Notes: generated by a model from the sequence alone, not told the origin. DNA of 64,000 nucleotides from JAKZVK01 sp965237575 (GCA_965237575.1 CBDEGI010000004.1:930001-994000); one strand, 5' to 3'. Counted from the first letter of the stretch, positions 1-9,464 are shown. A program made the numbers and translations.

Positions 1-980
1 GAAGTTCAACCCATGAACCGCGCGAGGGGAGCAGAGTTCTTATATGCGCGCCGATGAACCGGTGGACTCCTTGGACCAGATCCGTATACGTCTACGATAC
101 CGATTGCTCCTGCAACCGTTTTGGGAGGGGGGAATCAGCAGTCGGGCGCGCATTCAAGCGTAACAGGAGAGGGTGGGGATGAGTCCGGGAAGAGGTTTGT
201 CGATCGCAAGCCGAAGATGAGTGGCTGGAGGGCTCGGACGGAGAGCCTGCCTGGGCGCGACGCGGTGAGCCGGGAAAGGGGGACACCTCCCTGGCCTGCC
301 GAAATCGTTCTGGCGGAGTTTTTGACAAGGTGCTAGCGTCAGAAAGCGCCGGGATAAACCGGCGGAGAGTTGGGGATGAAAGAGCCCCACAGTGAAGGAG
401 TAGCGAACCACGCTGACCTCGAGTCATGCGCCGGCCGTGGCGACACGGCGGGTGAAGCGTTGACAGAGGCACTGGCGGGCCGGCTAATGAGCCGCGAAAG
501 ACTGAGTTCCGGACGCCGACCCTGTGGACAGAAGGGGAAGGCTATATCGTGGGTCGCGCATTCGCGAGCGGCTCGCGAGTCCGGCGCGGTCGGAAGAACC
601 CGTGCACGCCAGGAAACTCTCCGCACGAGAACCGGGAGACCTCGGCAATGCTCTGTCGCCTGCGAGCGACAGGCCGGTGGGGGAAGGCGCAAGCCGTACG
701 CCCCACGTGTACGTTGTCGAGGAGTCGGACGGGGCCGTAGTACCTGCGAAGGGTCCGAACCAGGGCGGGCCACCGTCGGCGGAGGATCTGGAGGGAAGGG
801 CCCGGACCAAGGAGAACGTTCGTCGGGTTGCACGGTCCGCACCCAGTGGCGGACAAGCCGTGTCACTGAGACCGGCGGGCGCGCGGAAGGGATGTCGCGT
901 TGCGGCGTCCTCGCCGCCATCATCCGAGGTAGGAGCCGTATGAGTTAATGCTCACGTACGGATCTGTGCGGGGTTGTGTC
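1..980 (+). mobile_element. Degenerate group II intron A, maturase gene mostly lost
   Basis: The stretch from about 300 to 930 resembles the 5' part of bacterial group II introns (domain I and the start of the maturase gene). The run around 370-480, read in frame as MKEPHSEGVANHADLESC, matches the spurious peptide usually translated from that RNA region. A second frame (roughly 715-790) reads VVPAKGPNQGGPPSAEDLEG, which resembles the N-terminal leader of LtrA-like maturases. Reading then stops, and a domain V-like hairpin follows at 933-964, so the reverse transcriptase, maturase and endonuclease domains (normally about 400-500 residues) are missing. The 5' intron boundary was not located and may lie left of the window; the 3' boundary is probably cut by the next intron. 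Recognition is from remembered family sequence, not from alignment. Confidence 0.6.
933..964 (+). other. Group II intron A domain V-like hairpin (degenerate)
   Basis: The 32-nt segment begins GAGCCGTA and closes with TACGGATC, the usual arms of catalytic domain V. One G-A mismatch replaces the normal wobble pair in the lower stem, and the apical loop is UAAU instead of a GNRA tetraloop. The catalytic AGC triad is kept. The defects suggest the intron is no longer active. Confidence 0.6.
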
Positions 981-1613
981 AAGAAGACGTGAGAGCGTCA
1001 TGCTGTACCAGAGATGAAGGTGGGCCCTTCGGAGCCGGCTTGCAGGAGCAGGCTCCAAACAGCCGTAAGCTGCTGTCGTCCAATGGCGGTGGTGGTGAAC
1101 GTTACGGAAAAGGCGCGGCAATGATCGCGTCATGTGTGGGTTAGAGAGACGAATGCAAGTGAACCACTGATGAGGCCTCGAAACAGATCTACTGATGACA
1201 TCAAAACCGGAGCGCCCCCGCTCTCCGGGAAAAGCATGGCGGAAACCTGGTTACTGGCCATGCGGTGTCCGGGGTACAGGCGGCGTGACTCTAATCTTGG
1301 CTCTGGTATGGAACTTGAGAACCTGTTCGGCGGTGCAAAGGGAAAAGGCGCAAGCGGCAGCCCCGCGAGGCCGAAAGTACCGATACGCCGGTCAGGGGCG
1401 GACTGTCCCGTAGTAGTGAGGAAGCGGGGTAACGCCCGTGGAGCGAAGGGGGCAGGCCATTCGCGTCAGGATCGACTTGGTCAACTGGCAACAGGAGGAA
1501 CCGACTGGTCTCGGCGGAGGGCGGCAGCTCTCAATGGATGGCACGAGCCGTGTGACGGGAGACTGTCACGCACGGTTCTGTGAGAGCCTCGGGGTGAAAT
1601 TCCCCGGGGCTAC
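965..1613 (+). mobile_element. Degenerate or ORF-less group II intron B
   Basis: From about 1060 the sequence follows the 5' domain of a second group II intron class; segments near 1215-1320 (GGAAACCTGGTTACTGGC and TCTTGGCTCTGGTATGG) are characteristic. No maturase reading frame is present between this and domain V at 1545. The element is therefore ORF-less, probably by deletion, although its catalytic 3' end is well preserved. It follows intron A directly in the same orientation. The 5' splice site was not found with certainty. If functional, it would need a maturase supplied from elsewhere. Confidence 0.6.
1545..1612 (+). ncRNA. Group II intron B domains V and VI
   Basis: Positions 1545-1578 form a textbook 34-nt domain V: GAGCCGTG pairs with CACGGTTC, there is a 2-nt bulge, and an upper stem is capped by a GAGA (GNRA) tetraloop. 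Domain VI follows as a hairpin with arms AGCCTCGGGG and CCCCGGGGCT at about 1586-1609, ending in the CTAC typical of the branch site and 3' end. All pairs can be drawn by eye. Confidence 0.75.
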
Positions 1614-1734
1614 TCGGCGGCGAGCAGCAATGCTCGTCCCTACCGCGACCCGATATACCACAAGATGTTTCAGCGCTTGATAAAGTGCAACCAAAGGTGT
1701 ACAAGGGAAGCGTTCTCAGGTCTGTAGATTTGAG

Positions 1735-2393
1735 CAAAGGGTCCCCATCCCTCATGGCTGGCGGTGGGCGGGCTGAGCCGGCTGAGCGTGTGGTTCTTGC
1801 GACTGGGCGTCGTGCCGGAGCGCATCGAGCCGGGCCACCCGGAGCAGAACGGGCGGCACGAGCGAATGCATCGCACCTTGAAACAGGAGACCGCCCAGCC
1901 GCCGAAAGCGACGGCGCGGGGACAGCAACGGGCGTTCGCTCGCTTCCAGTGCGACTACAACGAGCAACGACCGCACGAGGCGTTGGGGATGGCGACGCCG
2001 GCGAGCGTGTATGTGCCCTCGGAGCGAGTGTATCCGGCGCGGCTGCCGGAGATGGAGTATCCGACCGGCTACGAGCGGCGGCGGGTTTACCAACACGGCG
2101 ACTTTCATTGGCGCAACCGGGCGATTTTTCTTAGTGAAGTATTGGCGGGCGAGACGGTCGGTTTGCAGGAGGACGAGGAGGGCTGGCGGATCTGGTTTGG
2201 TCCGGTGCTGTTGGCGCGACTGGACTGGGAGCCACTGTTGCGAGCGCGGCGGAGGGGTACCCGGAGTCGGGCGCGGGTGCCGGTCGAGTGTTTGGGACGA
2301 GCTGCCGCTCGCCCTACGGGCTCCCGACACCCCGTCCCAAACACAGCGTCGAGGGAGGCTGCCGAGAAAGAGTCTTCCCCTGGAGAAACATAG
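1735..2393 (+). pseudogene. IS481-type transposase, C-terminal fragment
   Basis: The frame running from a stop at 1731 to 2393 encodes the second half of an rve/DDE integrase. It includes GHPEQNGRHERMHRTLKQE, which carries the catalytic Glu region, then CDYNEQRPHEALG and the IS481 tail FLSEVLAGETVGLQEDEEGW. The N-terminal helix-turn-helix region and the first two catalytic Asp residues are missing, so the protein is inactive. The break lies just after the intron remnants, suggesting their arrival or a deletion removed the front half. GTG at 1764 is only the first start-like codon, not a real start. The sequence after the stop (about 2400-2455) probably contains the old right end of the element. 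Confidence 0.75.
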
Positions 2394-2653
2394 AAAAGTG
2401 CTACCCATGTGCCGGGGTTATTCTGTTACCCATGTACCCGGACGTACACGCATGGACCCCCGAGCCTATCAGGCCACGCCGCTAAGGGATCACGCACAAA
2501 TAAGATCCCACTATTGATCGGAACTTGGACACTTATGTGCTGTTCTTGGGGGCCGGGCCAGCGCGGGTGAAGAGCGGCCTGATCCAATAAAACCTGGCAG
2601 TCCATACACTACGGGACCCGATCCATCATCTGCGGGCAATTATGTTATAGTTC
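2394..2653. other. Intergenic remnant between two insertion sequences
   Basis: No gene was recognised. The first part (to about 2455) probably holds the right end of the IS481-type element. The remainder should contain the left end of the ISAzo13-type element, but a convincing inverted repeat could not be identified by eye. Confidence 0.4.
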
Positions 2654-4383
2654 ATGACTGAAGGAGACCACAGTCGGAACTCTAACATTATGCGACTCAC
2701 TACCTTTGATCCTTCTGTGCTCCGTCGGCACCTGCGCCGCCACCGCATCGCCGATCTGCCCGCACTCAAACGCGCTCTCGGTACCGCCACCGATCTCACC
2801 GTGTTCCGCAAACTCAAGCAACTCGGTTACCTCGCGAGCTACACCCATCGCGGCCGCTTCTATACGCTCTCCGAGCTGGCCCGCTTTGATGATCGCGGGC
2901 TGTGGTCGCACGAGGGGGTCTGGTTCTCCCGCCAGGGCACCTTGATAGCCACCGTGGAAGCCTTCGTCCTGGCTTCCCCCCACGGCTGCTACGCCCAGGA
3001 GTTGGCCGATCTGTTGCACGCCGAGGTTCAGGAACCTCTCCGCCATCTGCTCCAACAGCAGCGCCTGAGCCGAACCGAAGTCGATGGCCAGTTTCTCTAT
3101 ACCGCCATGGATTCCGCCGTTCGGCGCCAGCAAACCTTGGCTCGCCGCAGTGCCCAGGCGGTTCCGGTGGCCGTTCACTCCTCCGCCCTCCAAGTCTCTC
3201 CCGACGAACTCCACGCCGCGATTGTCTTATTCTATGGACTGCTCGACGAACAACAGCGCCGCTTGTTCGCCGGCCTGGAGTCCCTCCGGTTGGGTCACGG
3301 CGGCGACACACTGCTCGCGGATTTCCTGGGCCTGGATCCGCACACTGTCGCTCGCGGCCGGCAACAACTGTTGGATCAGAAGGTGGTCATCGGCCGCACG
3401 CGCCGCCCCGGCGCTGGCCGCACGCCCAGGGGAAAAAAACGCCCGGCCTAATCGACATCCTGCGCTGCTTGCTGGAGCACGACACCGCTGGCGATCCGAT
3501 GTCGGGCTTGCGCTGGTCCCGCCGTACGACCAACCGCATGGCCGATGAGTTGGGGCAACTCGGGATCTCCGTCTCGCCCAATACCGTCGCGCGCCTGCTG
3601 CGGCAGATGGGCTACTCGCTGCGCGTCAATCACAAGCAGATCTCCAGCAGCTTCAGCCCGAACCGCAACCTGCAGTTCGAATACCTCGCCGAGCTACGCG
3701 ACCGCTTCCAGCGTCGTCATCTGCCGATTATCAGCGTCGACACCAAAAAACGCGAACTGGTCGGCAACTTCCGCAATCCCGGCCAGCGCTGGGAATGCGC
3801 TCCTCGGCGGGTCCTGGATCATGATTTCCGCAGCGACTCGCTGGGCGTCGCCATCCCCTACGGCATCTATGACATCAGCGAGAATCGCGGCACTCTCGTG
3901 GTCGGTGTTTCGCACGACACTCCCGCCTTCGCCGCCCACGCCATCGCGCACTGTTGGCGCCGGGAAGGTTCGCCCCGCTACCACGGCCCCGGCCAGCTTC
4001 TCATCTTGGCTGACACCGGTGGCAGCAACGGTTGCCGCTGCTATGCCTGGAAAACCGAACTCCAGTCTCAACTGGCCAACTTTTCCCTGGCCGTCACCGT
4101 CGCCCACTACCCGACCGGCACTTCGAAATGGAACCCCATCGAACACCGTCTCTTCTCCGAGGTCTCGCGAAACTGGGCGGCTGAGCCGCTGGACTCCTAC
4201 CAGAAGATTCTCAACTACGCTCGCAGCACTCAGACTCAAACCGGCCTTCGGGTCACCGCCTACCTGGATCGTCGCTCTTACCCTCGCGGCCTCAGGCCTC
4301 CCCCAGAACAACTCGCCGCTCTGCGCTTACAACGTCATGAAATACTGCCTGAGTGGAATTACACCATCAAACCCCAACTGTAA
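2654..4383 (+). CDS. ISAzo13-type transposase, probably made by -1 frameshifting
   Basis: Two frames cover the element. The first (2654-3451) encodes a 265-residue N-terminal region beginning MRLTTFDPSVLRRHLRRH (second Met at 2690) with helix-turn-helix character. The second supplies the DDE domain from about 3440 to 4383, including SVDTKKRELVGNF, ILADTGGSNGCR and GTSKWNPIEHRLFSEVSRNW, which match the Rhodopirellula/ISAzo13 transposase family. The frames differ by -1 and overlap at an A7 run (3433-3439). A -1 slip there gives a continuous protein of 576 residues, consistent with an intact two-domain transposase. Either TTG/ATG choice at the start lacks a good ribosome site. No second copy is seen in the window. 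Confidence 0.75.
3433..3439 (+). promoter_or_regulatory. A7 slippery heptamer for -1 ribosomal frameshifting
   Basis: In the upstream frame this reads GGA AAA AAA CGC, so seven A residues form an A-AAA-AAA heptamer in exactly the register needed for tandem -1 slippage. The upstream frame stops 12 codons-worth of bases later or less, and the downstream frame is the transposase catalytic domain. Comparable A-rich sites are known in several IS families; use here is inferred. Confidence 0.6.
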
Positions 4384-4399
4384 AGTTATTGTTGCGTGG

Positions 4400-4450
4400 C
4401 CCCTAAGCTCAATCGTTTCAACGCGGACGAAGTTTACGATAGGCACAACG
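4400..4450 (+). repeat. Shared repeat (inverted copy at 13563-13611)
   Basis: About 50 bp beginning CCCTAAGCTCAATCG is nearly the reverse complement of 13563-13611, differing at only a few positions. Both copies lie at the edge of mobile-DNA debris, so this is probably the end of a transposable element whose body is missing here. Confidence 0.6.
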
Positions 4451-4491
4451 TAGTTTTGGCGAGCGACAGGGCCGTTAATCTCAACCGCGAG

Positions 4492-5809
4492 CTACTGCTT
4501 CGTTTTGATGAACAGGACCTCGCCACGCTCGATCCATCCCTTTCTCAGATCCACACGGAACCATCCGTCGCTCGTTTTGATGAACAGGACCTCGCCACGC
4601 TCGTCCACACGGAACCATCCGTCTGAAAGCGAACAGGGGATCGCTTGCCGAATTCCTTGAGGTCGTACTGCGCCCAGGTCCTGCCCATGTCGGGCGAAAT
4701 AATGAACCCCGTGTGGTAGGGCGAGGCGGGCGCGTAATGCGCCGACAGAATTACGCCGTCTTCGATAATCATGTTCGCGGATTCGTATTGCGGATTGAAA
4801 AGCATGGTGTGCTTTTTCGGATTGGTGAGATCCGCCGGGTCGCAGCAGAATATGCCGCGATCGTGGGGCAGGGTGCCGTTGTTTCCATTCGCGTCCGCTG
4901 CCCAGTAGAGCCGGCCACCGACAAAGTTGATGCCACCCGATTTGTAGCGCGAGTTCGAATTGACCGAGACGAGGACGTCCCAGTCCCACGCATCGTTCTC
5001 CGCATCGTAAGTGCCCCTCAACCAATGGCATTCGTGTACGGAGCCCCGGTCGTGGTCGCCGGTGCATGCGTAAAAGGCATTCTCTGCCGGGTTGTATGCC
5101 ACCGAATGAATGTGGCGGCCACCGGATTATCGGGGTTACCCAACAGGTCAGCGTTGCCGGCCCCTTTTTGCTGAAATTGTGGGTTTGGTCCAAAGGAGTA
5201 GGCGAGTTTTACGGTCCGGCCCTGGTCGGTCGAGTAGTAGATGTTAAGCGGCACCGCGCCGCCGAGGACGTTGCAGTAATTGCCCCACACCAGCATTTCC
5301 GATCCGTTTACGTCCCATGCGTGAACGCCGTCGAGCGGATGAAAATACCAGCCCGGCCGGTCCGGGTCAAGTGGGGCGTGCGGAAGGTAATCGCTGCCGT
5401 CGGTATCTTTGACGATAATCCGCCTGTGCGTCCTAAGATTGTCGGTGCTCAGATAGAGTTTCGTTCGCGTGGCGAAGAGGATGTTCCCGTTCTTCAGGAT
5501 ACAACTGAAGGTGATGTTATCCGCATTAGGAAACGCGGTGCTGTGCGGCCACGTCTGCGCATTGTCCTCAGACAGAAAAACCTTCCCGTCGCCGAAACCG
5601 AAGGCTTTGTTCTTGCGCTGCGAATCGATGTAGGGTCCCTCCGGCGCGAGGCGATACCAGAAATGATCGGTGGAACGAGTGTCGACAGCCGCCGCGCTCA
5701 GCTTACGTTTTCCGGGCATGAGGAGCCCGCCAGCAACTGCTGAGGCGGCTCCGAGGAATCGGCGCCGGTGCATCGGAGGAAGCGGAGTTGTTGCGGTGTT
5801 ATTCTTCAT
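4492..5809 (-). pseudogene. Decayed secreted sialidase-like beta-propeller protein
   Basis: The gene starts MKNNTATTPLPPMHRRRFLG, with a twin-arginine-like signal (RRRFLGAASAVAGG). It continues with propeller-type repeats such as LSEDNAQTWPHS, LSTDNLRTHRR, STDQGRTVKLAYS and SPDMGRTWAQY, which resemble sialidase Asp-boxes. Two frame breaks split it. At about 5105 the frame is lost at an ATTCATTC repeat; adding one ATTC unit would restore NPVAATF-IHSVAYNPAENAF. At about 4630 the frame changes again before a C-terminal piece, SDGWFRVD...FIKTKQ, that is itself duplicated in frame (4501-4623). No catalytic residues can be assigned. It may be a true pseudogene or sequence error. Confidence 0.65.
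4501..4623. repeat. Short direct duplication inside the sialidase-like gene
   Basis: A 31-bp segment (4501-4531) recurs identically at 4573-4603, and a 20-bp segment (4550-4569) recurs at 4604-4623. The second unit lacks about 18 bp found in the first. Both periods (72 and 54) are multiples of three, so the duplication keeps the frame, but a frame break lies within about 20 bp of its edge. Confidence 0.9.
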
Positions 5810-5938
5810 TGCTCAGTCACCAATTTCGCGATCGTTCCCCTCCAATTCAGAGGCCCGGCCGAGGTCGATCAAGGGTAGCACAGAAAGGCCGTGACGACAC
5901 GCGAAGTCGTACTATCCAAGAGCTCGATCGGCTCATTC

Positions 5939-6052
5939 GGCATTGTCAAGTTAACACCGGTCGGCGAGATTCGACCGATGGAATCACTGTGTCGACGCCA
6001 CCGGTTTTCACCCGAAACCATCAGGTATGCCGTTTTGGCTGTATCATCGGTA
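5939..6052 (+). mobile_element. 5' end fragment of an IS6-type element
   Basis: The segment begins GGCATTGTCAAGTTAAC and continues through a degraded start of the transposase (MESLCRRHRFSPETIRYAV), about 110 bp in all. The same end and start occur at 45313 onward, where the transposase continues (MGSLYRRHRFPPEIISHAV). Only the left end is present here. It lies immediately upstream of the nucleoside phosphorylase gene and could have altered its promoter. Confidence 0.7.
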
Positions 6053-6087
6053 GCTGGCGGGGAAGCCGTCTGTGAGAACTACAGCCT

Positions 6088-6918
6088 ATGTCACAGAAAT
6101 CAACGATTCCGCTCCTCAAGCATTCCCTACATCAGCCGAGCGCGTTTTCACCCCACAGCCTAATTGCCGCCGTGCGTGAGGAGCGTGGACTCAAGGCGAA
6201 TCGTGTTCCCGCCGTCTGTGTGCTCGAGTTTGATGGTGACTTGACCGACTGGCTGCTCGAGCAGAAGCTCGTCGCTCCGTGCCTGGCGTGGGCTTGCTTT
6301 CACACAACCATGTTTGAGTTGGAAGCGGATGGCACCCCATGCGGCGTGATCCCGCGTACGATCGGCGGTCCGTACGCGGTTTTGGTTGCGGAACAGCTTT
6401 TCGCGTCGGGGGCGCGAGTGGTCCTTGGCCTCACCACGGCTGGCAGGGTCCAACCCAGCCTGACCGTTCCCGCGTTGGTAGTTGCGACAAGCGCCGTGCG
6501 CGATGAAGGCACCTCGTACCATTACTTAAAACCTGCGCCAACCGTTGATGCTCCCACAGAACCGGTTGAATGCCTCATCCGGGAACTCAACCAGCTCGAC
6601 CTCCCGGTCATGCCCGGTCAGGTCTGGACTACCGATGCGCCATACCGTGAGACGGAGCAGCAGCTCAACCGACACGCGCGGGGCGGCGTGCTAGCTGTCG
6701 AGATGCAAGCGGCTTCCCTTTTCGCGTTTGCCGAGGCTCGTCGGGCTACGGTGGGAGTGGTCGCTCATGTGACGAATGCTGTCGACCTTGAAGGAGAGGC
6801 CTTCAACAAAGGCTCACAGGAAGACGGTCTTCGAATCCTTCAAGCGGTGTGCCGGGCGGGCCTGCAGTGCCTTGAAGTCGAAGGCCCTGATGAAATACAA
6901 CCGAGGGGGTATTTCTAG
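6088..6918 (+). CDS. Nucleoside phosphorylase family protein
   Basis: This 276-residue protein belongs to the PNP/UDP phosphorylase (PNP_UDP_1) fold, which cleaves nucleosides with phosphate to give a base and ribose 1-phosphate. Visible hallmarks are a glycine-containing phosphate loop (VLGLTTAGRVQPSL, near residue 115), ATSAVRDEGTSYHY (near 135), WTTDAPYRET (near 195) and the base/ribose-binding VEMQAASLFAFA (near 215). The length is normal for the family. There is no signal peptide, so it should be cytoplasmic. Substrate (uridine or purine nucleosides) cannot be told by eye. The ATG at 6088 is the first start after the IS6 remnant; the ribosome-binding site is weak. It does not appear to be functionally linked to the envelope genes that follow. 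Confidence 0.85.
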   Translation: MSQKSTIPLLKHSLHQPSAFSPHSLIAAVREERGLKANRVPAVCVLEFDGDLTDWLLEQKLVAPCLAWACFHTTMFELEADGTPCGVIPRTIGGPYAVLVAEQLFASGARVVLGLTTAGRVQPSLTVPALVVATSAVRDEGTSYHYLKPAPTVDAPTEPVECLIRELNQLDLPVMPGQVWTTDAPYRETEQQLNRHARGGVLAVEMQAASLFAFAEARRATVGVVAHVTNAVDLEGEAFNKGSQEDGLRILQAVCRAGLQCLEVEGPDEIQPRGYF

Positions 6919-7079
6919 GGGTGTTGACAGACAACGCGGGACTTGACATCGAAATGGTAGGGGTGTATACCGCCTATTGGGCAAAGGGTGTTGGTGAGCC
7001 CCTCGGGTGTCGCCGGGCACAGGTGCTGGCGGCTCGCTGCAATATTCTGTGTAGCCGATCGGGAGAGGAGATCGATCAG

Positions 7080-7892
7080 ATGCGAAATCGGTTCGGAGGC
7101 CTGAAGATTGCTGTGGTTAGCGCCGCAGCAGTAGCCATCCTCTCGCTGGCCGTGGAACCGACCGCTGCTCAGGCCCCGGGGACGGCGGACGGCAAACCCA
7201 ACTTCAACGGTATTTGGCAAGCCCTCGGCACGGCACATTGGGATATTCAGGGCCATGCTGCGCGGCCGGGACCGGTGGTTGCGCTCGGCGCGGTCGGCGC
7301 AATCCCAGCAGGGCTCGGCGTCGTGGAGGGCGGTGAGATCCCTTACCAGCCGTGGGCGGCGCAACAAAAGAAGAAGAACTTTGAAAACTGGCCGGCCCTT
7401 GATCCGGTCGTCAAGTGCTACCTGCCGGGCGTACCGCGCGTCACGTATATGCCCTTCCCATTCCAGATTGTTCAGACTCCGGAGTACATCCTGATTGCCT
7501 ACGAGTTTGCGAGCGCCAGTCGGGTCATCTATATGAACAAGCCGGATTTTGAGAGTCCGATCGACTCGTGGATGGGGCACTCGGGCGGCCGCTGGGAGGA
7601 AGAGACGCTCGTCGTCGACGTGACAAGTCAGGTTCCCGATACCTGGCTCGACAGCGCCGGCAATTTCCATAGCGAAGCCCTGCGTGTGGTCGAGCGCTAC
7701 ACCGCCATCGGCCCGAACGCTCTCAGGTACGAAGCCACCATCGAGGATCCGAAGGTGTTTACGCGGCCCTGGAAGATGAGCATGCCTCTCTATCGCCGGC
7801 TGGACGAAAACGTTCAACTCCTGGAATTCAAGTGTGTCGAGTTCGTTGAAGAGCTCATGTATGGGCATCTTCGCAAGGGCGTGAGCCAGTAA
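7080..7892 (+). CDS. Secreted protein of unknown function, 'PDLQG-W' family (short member)
   Basis: The protein has 270 residues with a clear Sec signal (MRNRFGG then KIAVVSAAAVAILSLAVEPTAAQA). The mature part begins GKPNFNGIWQALGTAHWD and carries a GHSGGRWEEETLVVDV block near residue 170 and DPKVFTRPWKMSMPLYRR near 225. These blocks also occur in the two paralogues at 7904 and 11754, so they form one family. No catalytic motif is recognised; such proteins are common in environmental Acidobacteriota and are usually left as hypothetical. The start at 7080 is fixed by GGGAGAGGAG just upstream and by the signal peptide. It precedes 7904 by 11 bases, indicating an operon with the next two genes. 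Confidence 0.8.
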   Translation: MRNRFGGLKIAVVSAAAVAILSLAVEPTAAQAPGTADGKPNFNGIWQALGTAHWDIQGHAARPGPVVALGAVGAIPAGLGVVEGGEIPYQPWAAQQKKKNFENWPALDPVVKCYLPGVPRVTYMPFPFQIVQTPEYILIAYEFASASRVIYMNKPDFESPIDSWMGHSGGRWEEETLVVDVTSQVPDTWLDSAGNFHSEALRVVERYTAIGPNALRYEATIEDPKVFTRPWKMSMPLYRRLDENVQLLEFKCVEFVEELMYGHLRKGVSQ

Positions 7893-7903
7893 GGAGGGGT
7901 CCG

Positions 7904-8950
7904 ATGGGCTATCGAATTCCAGCTTCACTGGGGGCTGCGCCGACCGTGATCGTGGTCGGGTTGCTAGCGATGGCGCCCGCAGCCGGCCAAGCCCCAACAG
8001 ATGCAGCGGAAGAGTGGGCCGTGCCACGCACGCCATGGGGCGAGCCGGACTTACAAGGGGTGTGGGACTTCCGCACCATTACGCCCTTGGAACGGCCCAA
8101 GGAGCTTGCCGGGAAACAGCTCTTTGAAGACGGGGAAGCAGCTGAATTTGAAACGCGAGAACTTCAACGCCGCGACAAAGATCGACGAACCTCGGACGGC
8201 CTGACTGCTGAACAAGACGTCGGGAACGCGTACAACCAGTTCTGGTGGGACTATGGAAACAAGCTCACCGAGGACAAGAGAACGTCACTGATCGTCGATC
8301 CGTCGGACGGAAGAATTCCCCCTCTGACACCAGAGGCGCGGAAAAGACGGGATACCATGAGAGCAGCTAGGGCGCGTCCCCCTCACGGTCCCGAGGACCG
8401 CGGCGTAGCCGAGCGCTGCATCTTGGGGTTCAACGCTGGACCGCCGTTCACGCCCAGCGCATACAACAATAACGTACACATCTTCCAGACACCCGAACAC
8501 GCGGCGCTTTTCATCGAGATGGTCCACGACGCTCGCATCGTTCCTCTGGACGGGCGCCCGCACCTTCCGGAGAACATCCGCCAGTGGCGCGGAGACTCGC
8601 GCGGCCATTGGGAAGGCGATACGCTGGTCGTGGAAACAACGAACTTCACCGACAAAGCGAGTTTCCGGGGATCCGGCAAGAACATGCACCTGAGCGAACG
8701 CTTCACCCGGATCGGCCTTGACCGGCTGCTTTACGAATACACGATCGATGATCCGGAATCGTTTACGAAACCCTGGTCAGCAGCGATCCCCATGAAAAAG
8801 ACGAACCAGCCGATGTTTGAGTACGCCTGTCACGAGGGGAACTACAGCATGGTCACCATGTTGGCCGGCGCGCGCGCCGAAGAAAAGGCTGTCCAAGAAG
8901 CCGCCCAAAAGGAAGCCAGCGAGGCAGTAAACTTAGAAAGCAAGAGGTGA
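7904..8950 (+). CDS. Secreted protein of unknown function, 'WG-PDLQG-W' family (long member)
   Basis: This 348-residue protein starts after a strong AAGGAGGGG site and has a signal peptide ending near APAAGQA. The mature N-terminus carries PRTPWGEPDLQGVWDFRT. The conserved middle has ERCILGFNAGPP, MVHDARIVPLDGRPH and WRGDSRGHWEGDTLVVETTNF. The C-terminal block DPESFTKPWSAAIPM is followed by a conserved YACHEGNYSM, whose Cys and His could bind metal or heme, although no CxxCH is present. It is collinear with the gene at 11754, suggesting duplication of a cassette. The stop overlaps the GTG of the next frame, so translation with the DUF6152-like gene is probably coupled. Function is unknown. 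Confidence 0.8.
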   Translation: MGYRIPASLGAAPTVIVVGLLAMAPAAGQAPTDAAEEWAVPRTPWGEPDLQGVWDFRTITPLERPKELAGKQLFEDGEAAEFETRELQRRDKDRRTSDGLTAEQDVGNAYNQFWWDYGNKLTEDKRTSLIVDPSDGRIPPLTPEARKRRDTMRAARARPPHGPEDRGVAERCILGFNAGPPFTPSAYNNNVHIFQTPEHAALFIEMVHDARIVPLDGRPHLPENIRQWRGDSRGHWEGDTLVVETTNFTDKASFRGSGKNMHLSERFTRIGLDRLLYEYTIDDPESFTKPWSAAIPMKKTNQPMFEYACHEGNYSMVTMLAGARAEEKAVQEAAQKEASEAVNLESKR

Positions 8951-8955
8951 GTTCG

Positions 8956-9393
8956 ATGCGCACAGAGCTAGCCGTAGTGGTAGCAGGGTTCTGTCTACTT
9001 CTCTTCGTTCCTGCAGTGCCGGTATTGGCGCATCACGCGTTTTCGGCGGAATTTGACGCGAACAAGCCAATCAAGTTGGAGGGAACGGTCTCAAAGATGG
9101 AATGGATCAATCCGCATTGCTGGATCCACGTCGAGGTGAAAGGCGCTGACGGCAAGCTGGAAACGTGGATGATCGAAGGGGGCACCCCGAACACCCTGCT
9201 CAGGCGCGGTTTTACAAAGAATTCCCTACTGCCTGGAACGAAGATCGCCGTCGATGGCTATCAGGCGAAGGACGGGTCGATGAAGGCAAACGGCCGGGAT
9301 CTCACATTCCCCGATGGGAGTCAGCTGTTTCTCGGTTCGTCCGGTACGGGCGCCCCAAAAGATGGAAGCGACTCCAGGGAGCCGAAGCGATAG
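8956..9393 (+). CDS. DUF6152-like secreted protein
   Basis: About 145 residues with an N-terminal signal (MRTELAVVVAGFCLLLFVPAVPVLA). The mature protein begins HHAFSAEFDANKPIKLEGTV and continues with WINPHCWIHVEV, GGTPNTLLRRGFTKNSL and ANGRDLTFPDG, a pattern recalled for DUF6152 proteins. It looks like a small all-beta (OB-like) domain. The two His residues directly after the signal and the NPHCWIH block suggest metal binding, but this is inference. ATG at 8956 is preferred over GTG at 8947, because AGAGGTGAG lies just upstream and the signal starts there. It ends the three-gene unit 7080-9393. Confidence 0.75.
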   Translation: MRTELAVVVAGFCLLLFVPAVPVLAHHAFSAEFDANKPIKLEGTVSKMEWINPHCWIHVEVKGADGKLETWMIEGGTPNTLLRRGFTKNSLLPGTKIAVDGYQAKDGSMKANGRDLTFPDGSQLFLGSSGTGAPKDGSDSREPKR

Positions 9394-9464
9394 GCGCCTA
9401 GAAAGGTCTGAGACCCCAAAACCGGCAAGTCGGAGCTCATGTGGCGTAAGCCTCCAGGCTTGCC

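Noticed and set aside
370..948. 192-residue open frame in the first group II intron
   Set aside because: It is the well-known spurious translation of intron RNA domains, not a protein gene.
6915..8036. 373-residue minus-strand frame opposite two secreted-protein genes
   Set aside because: The plus-strand frames have ribosome sites, signal peptides and paralogues; the minus frame has none.
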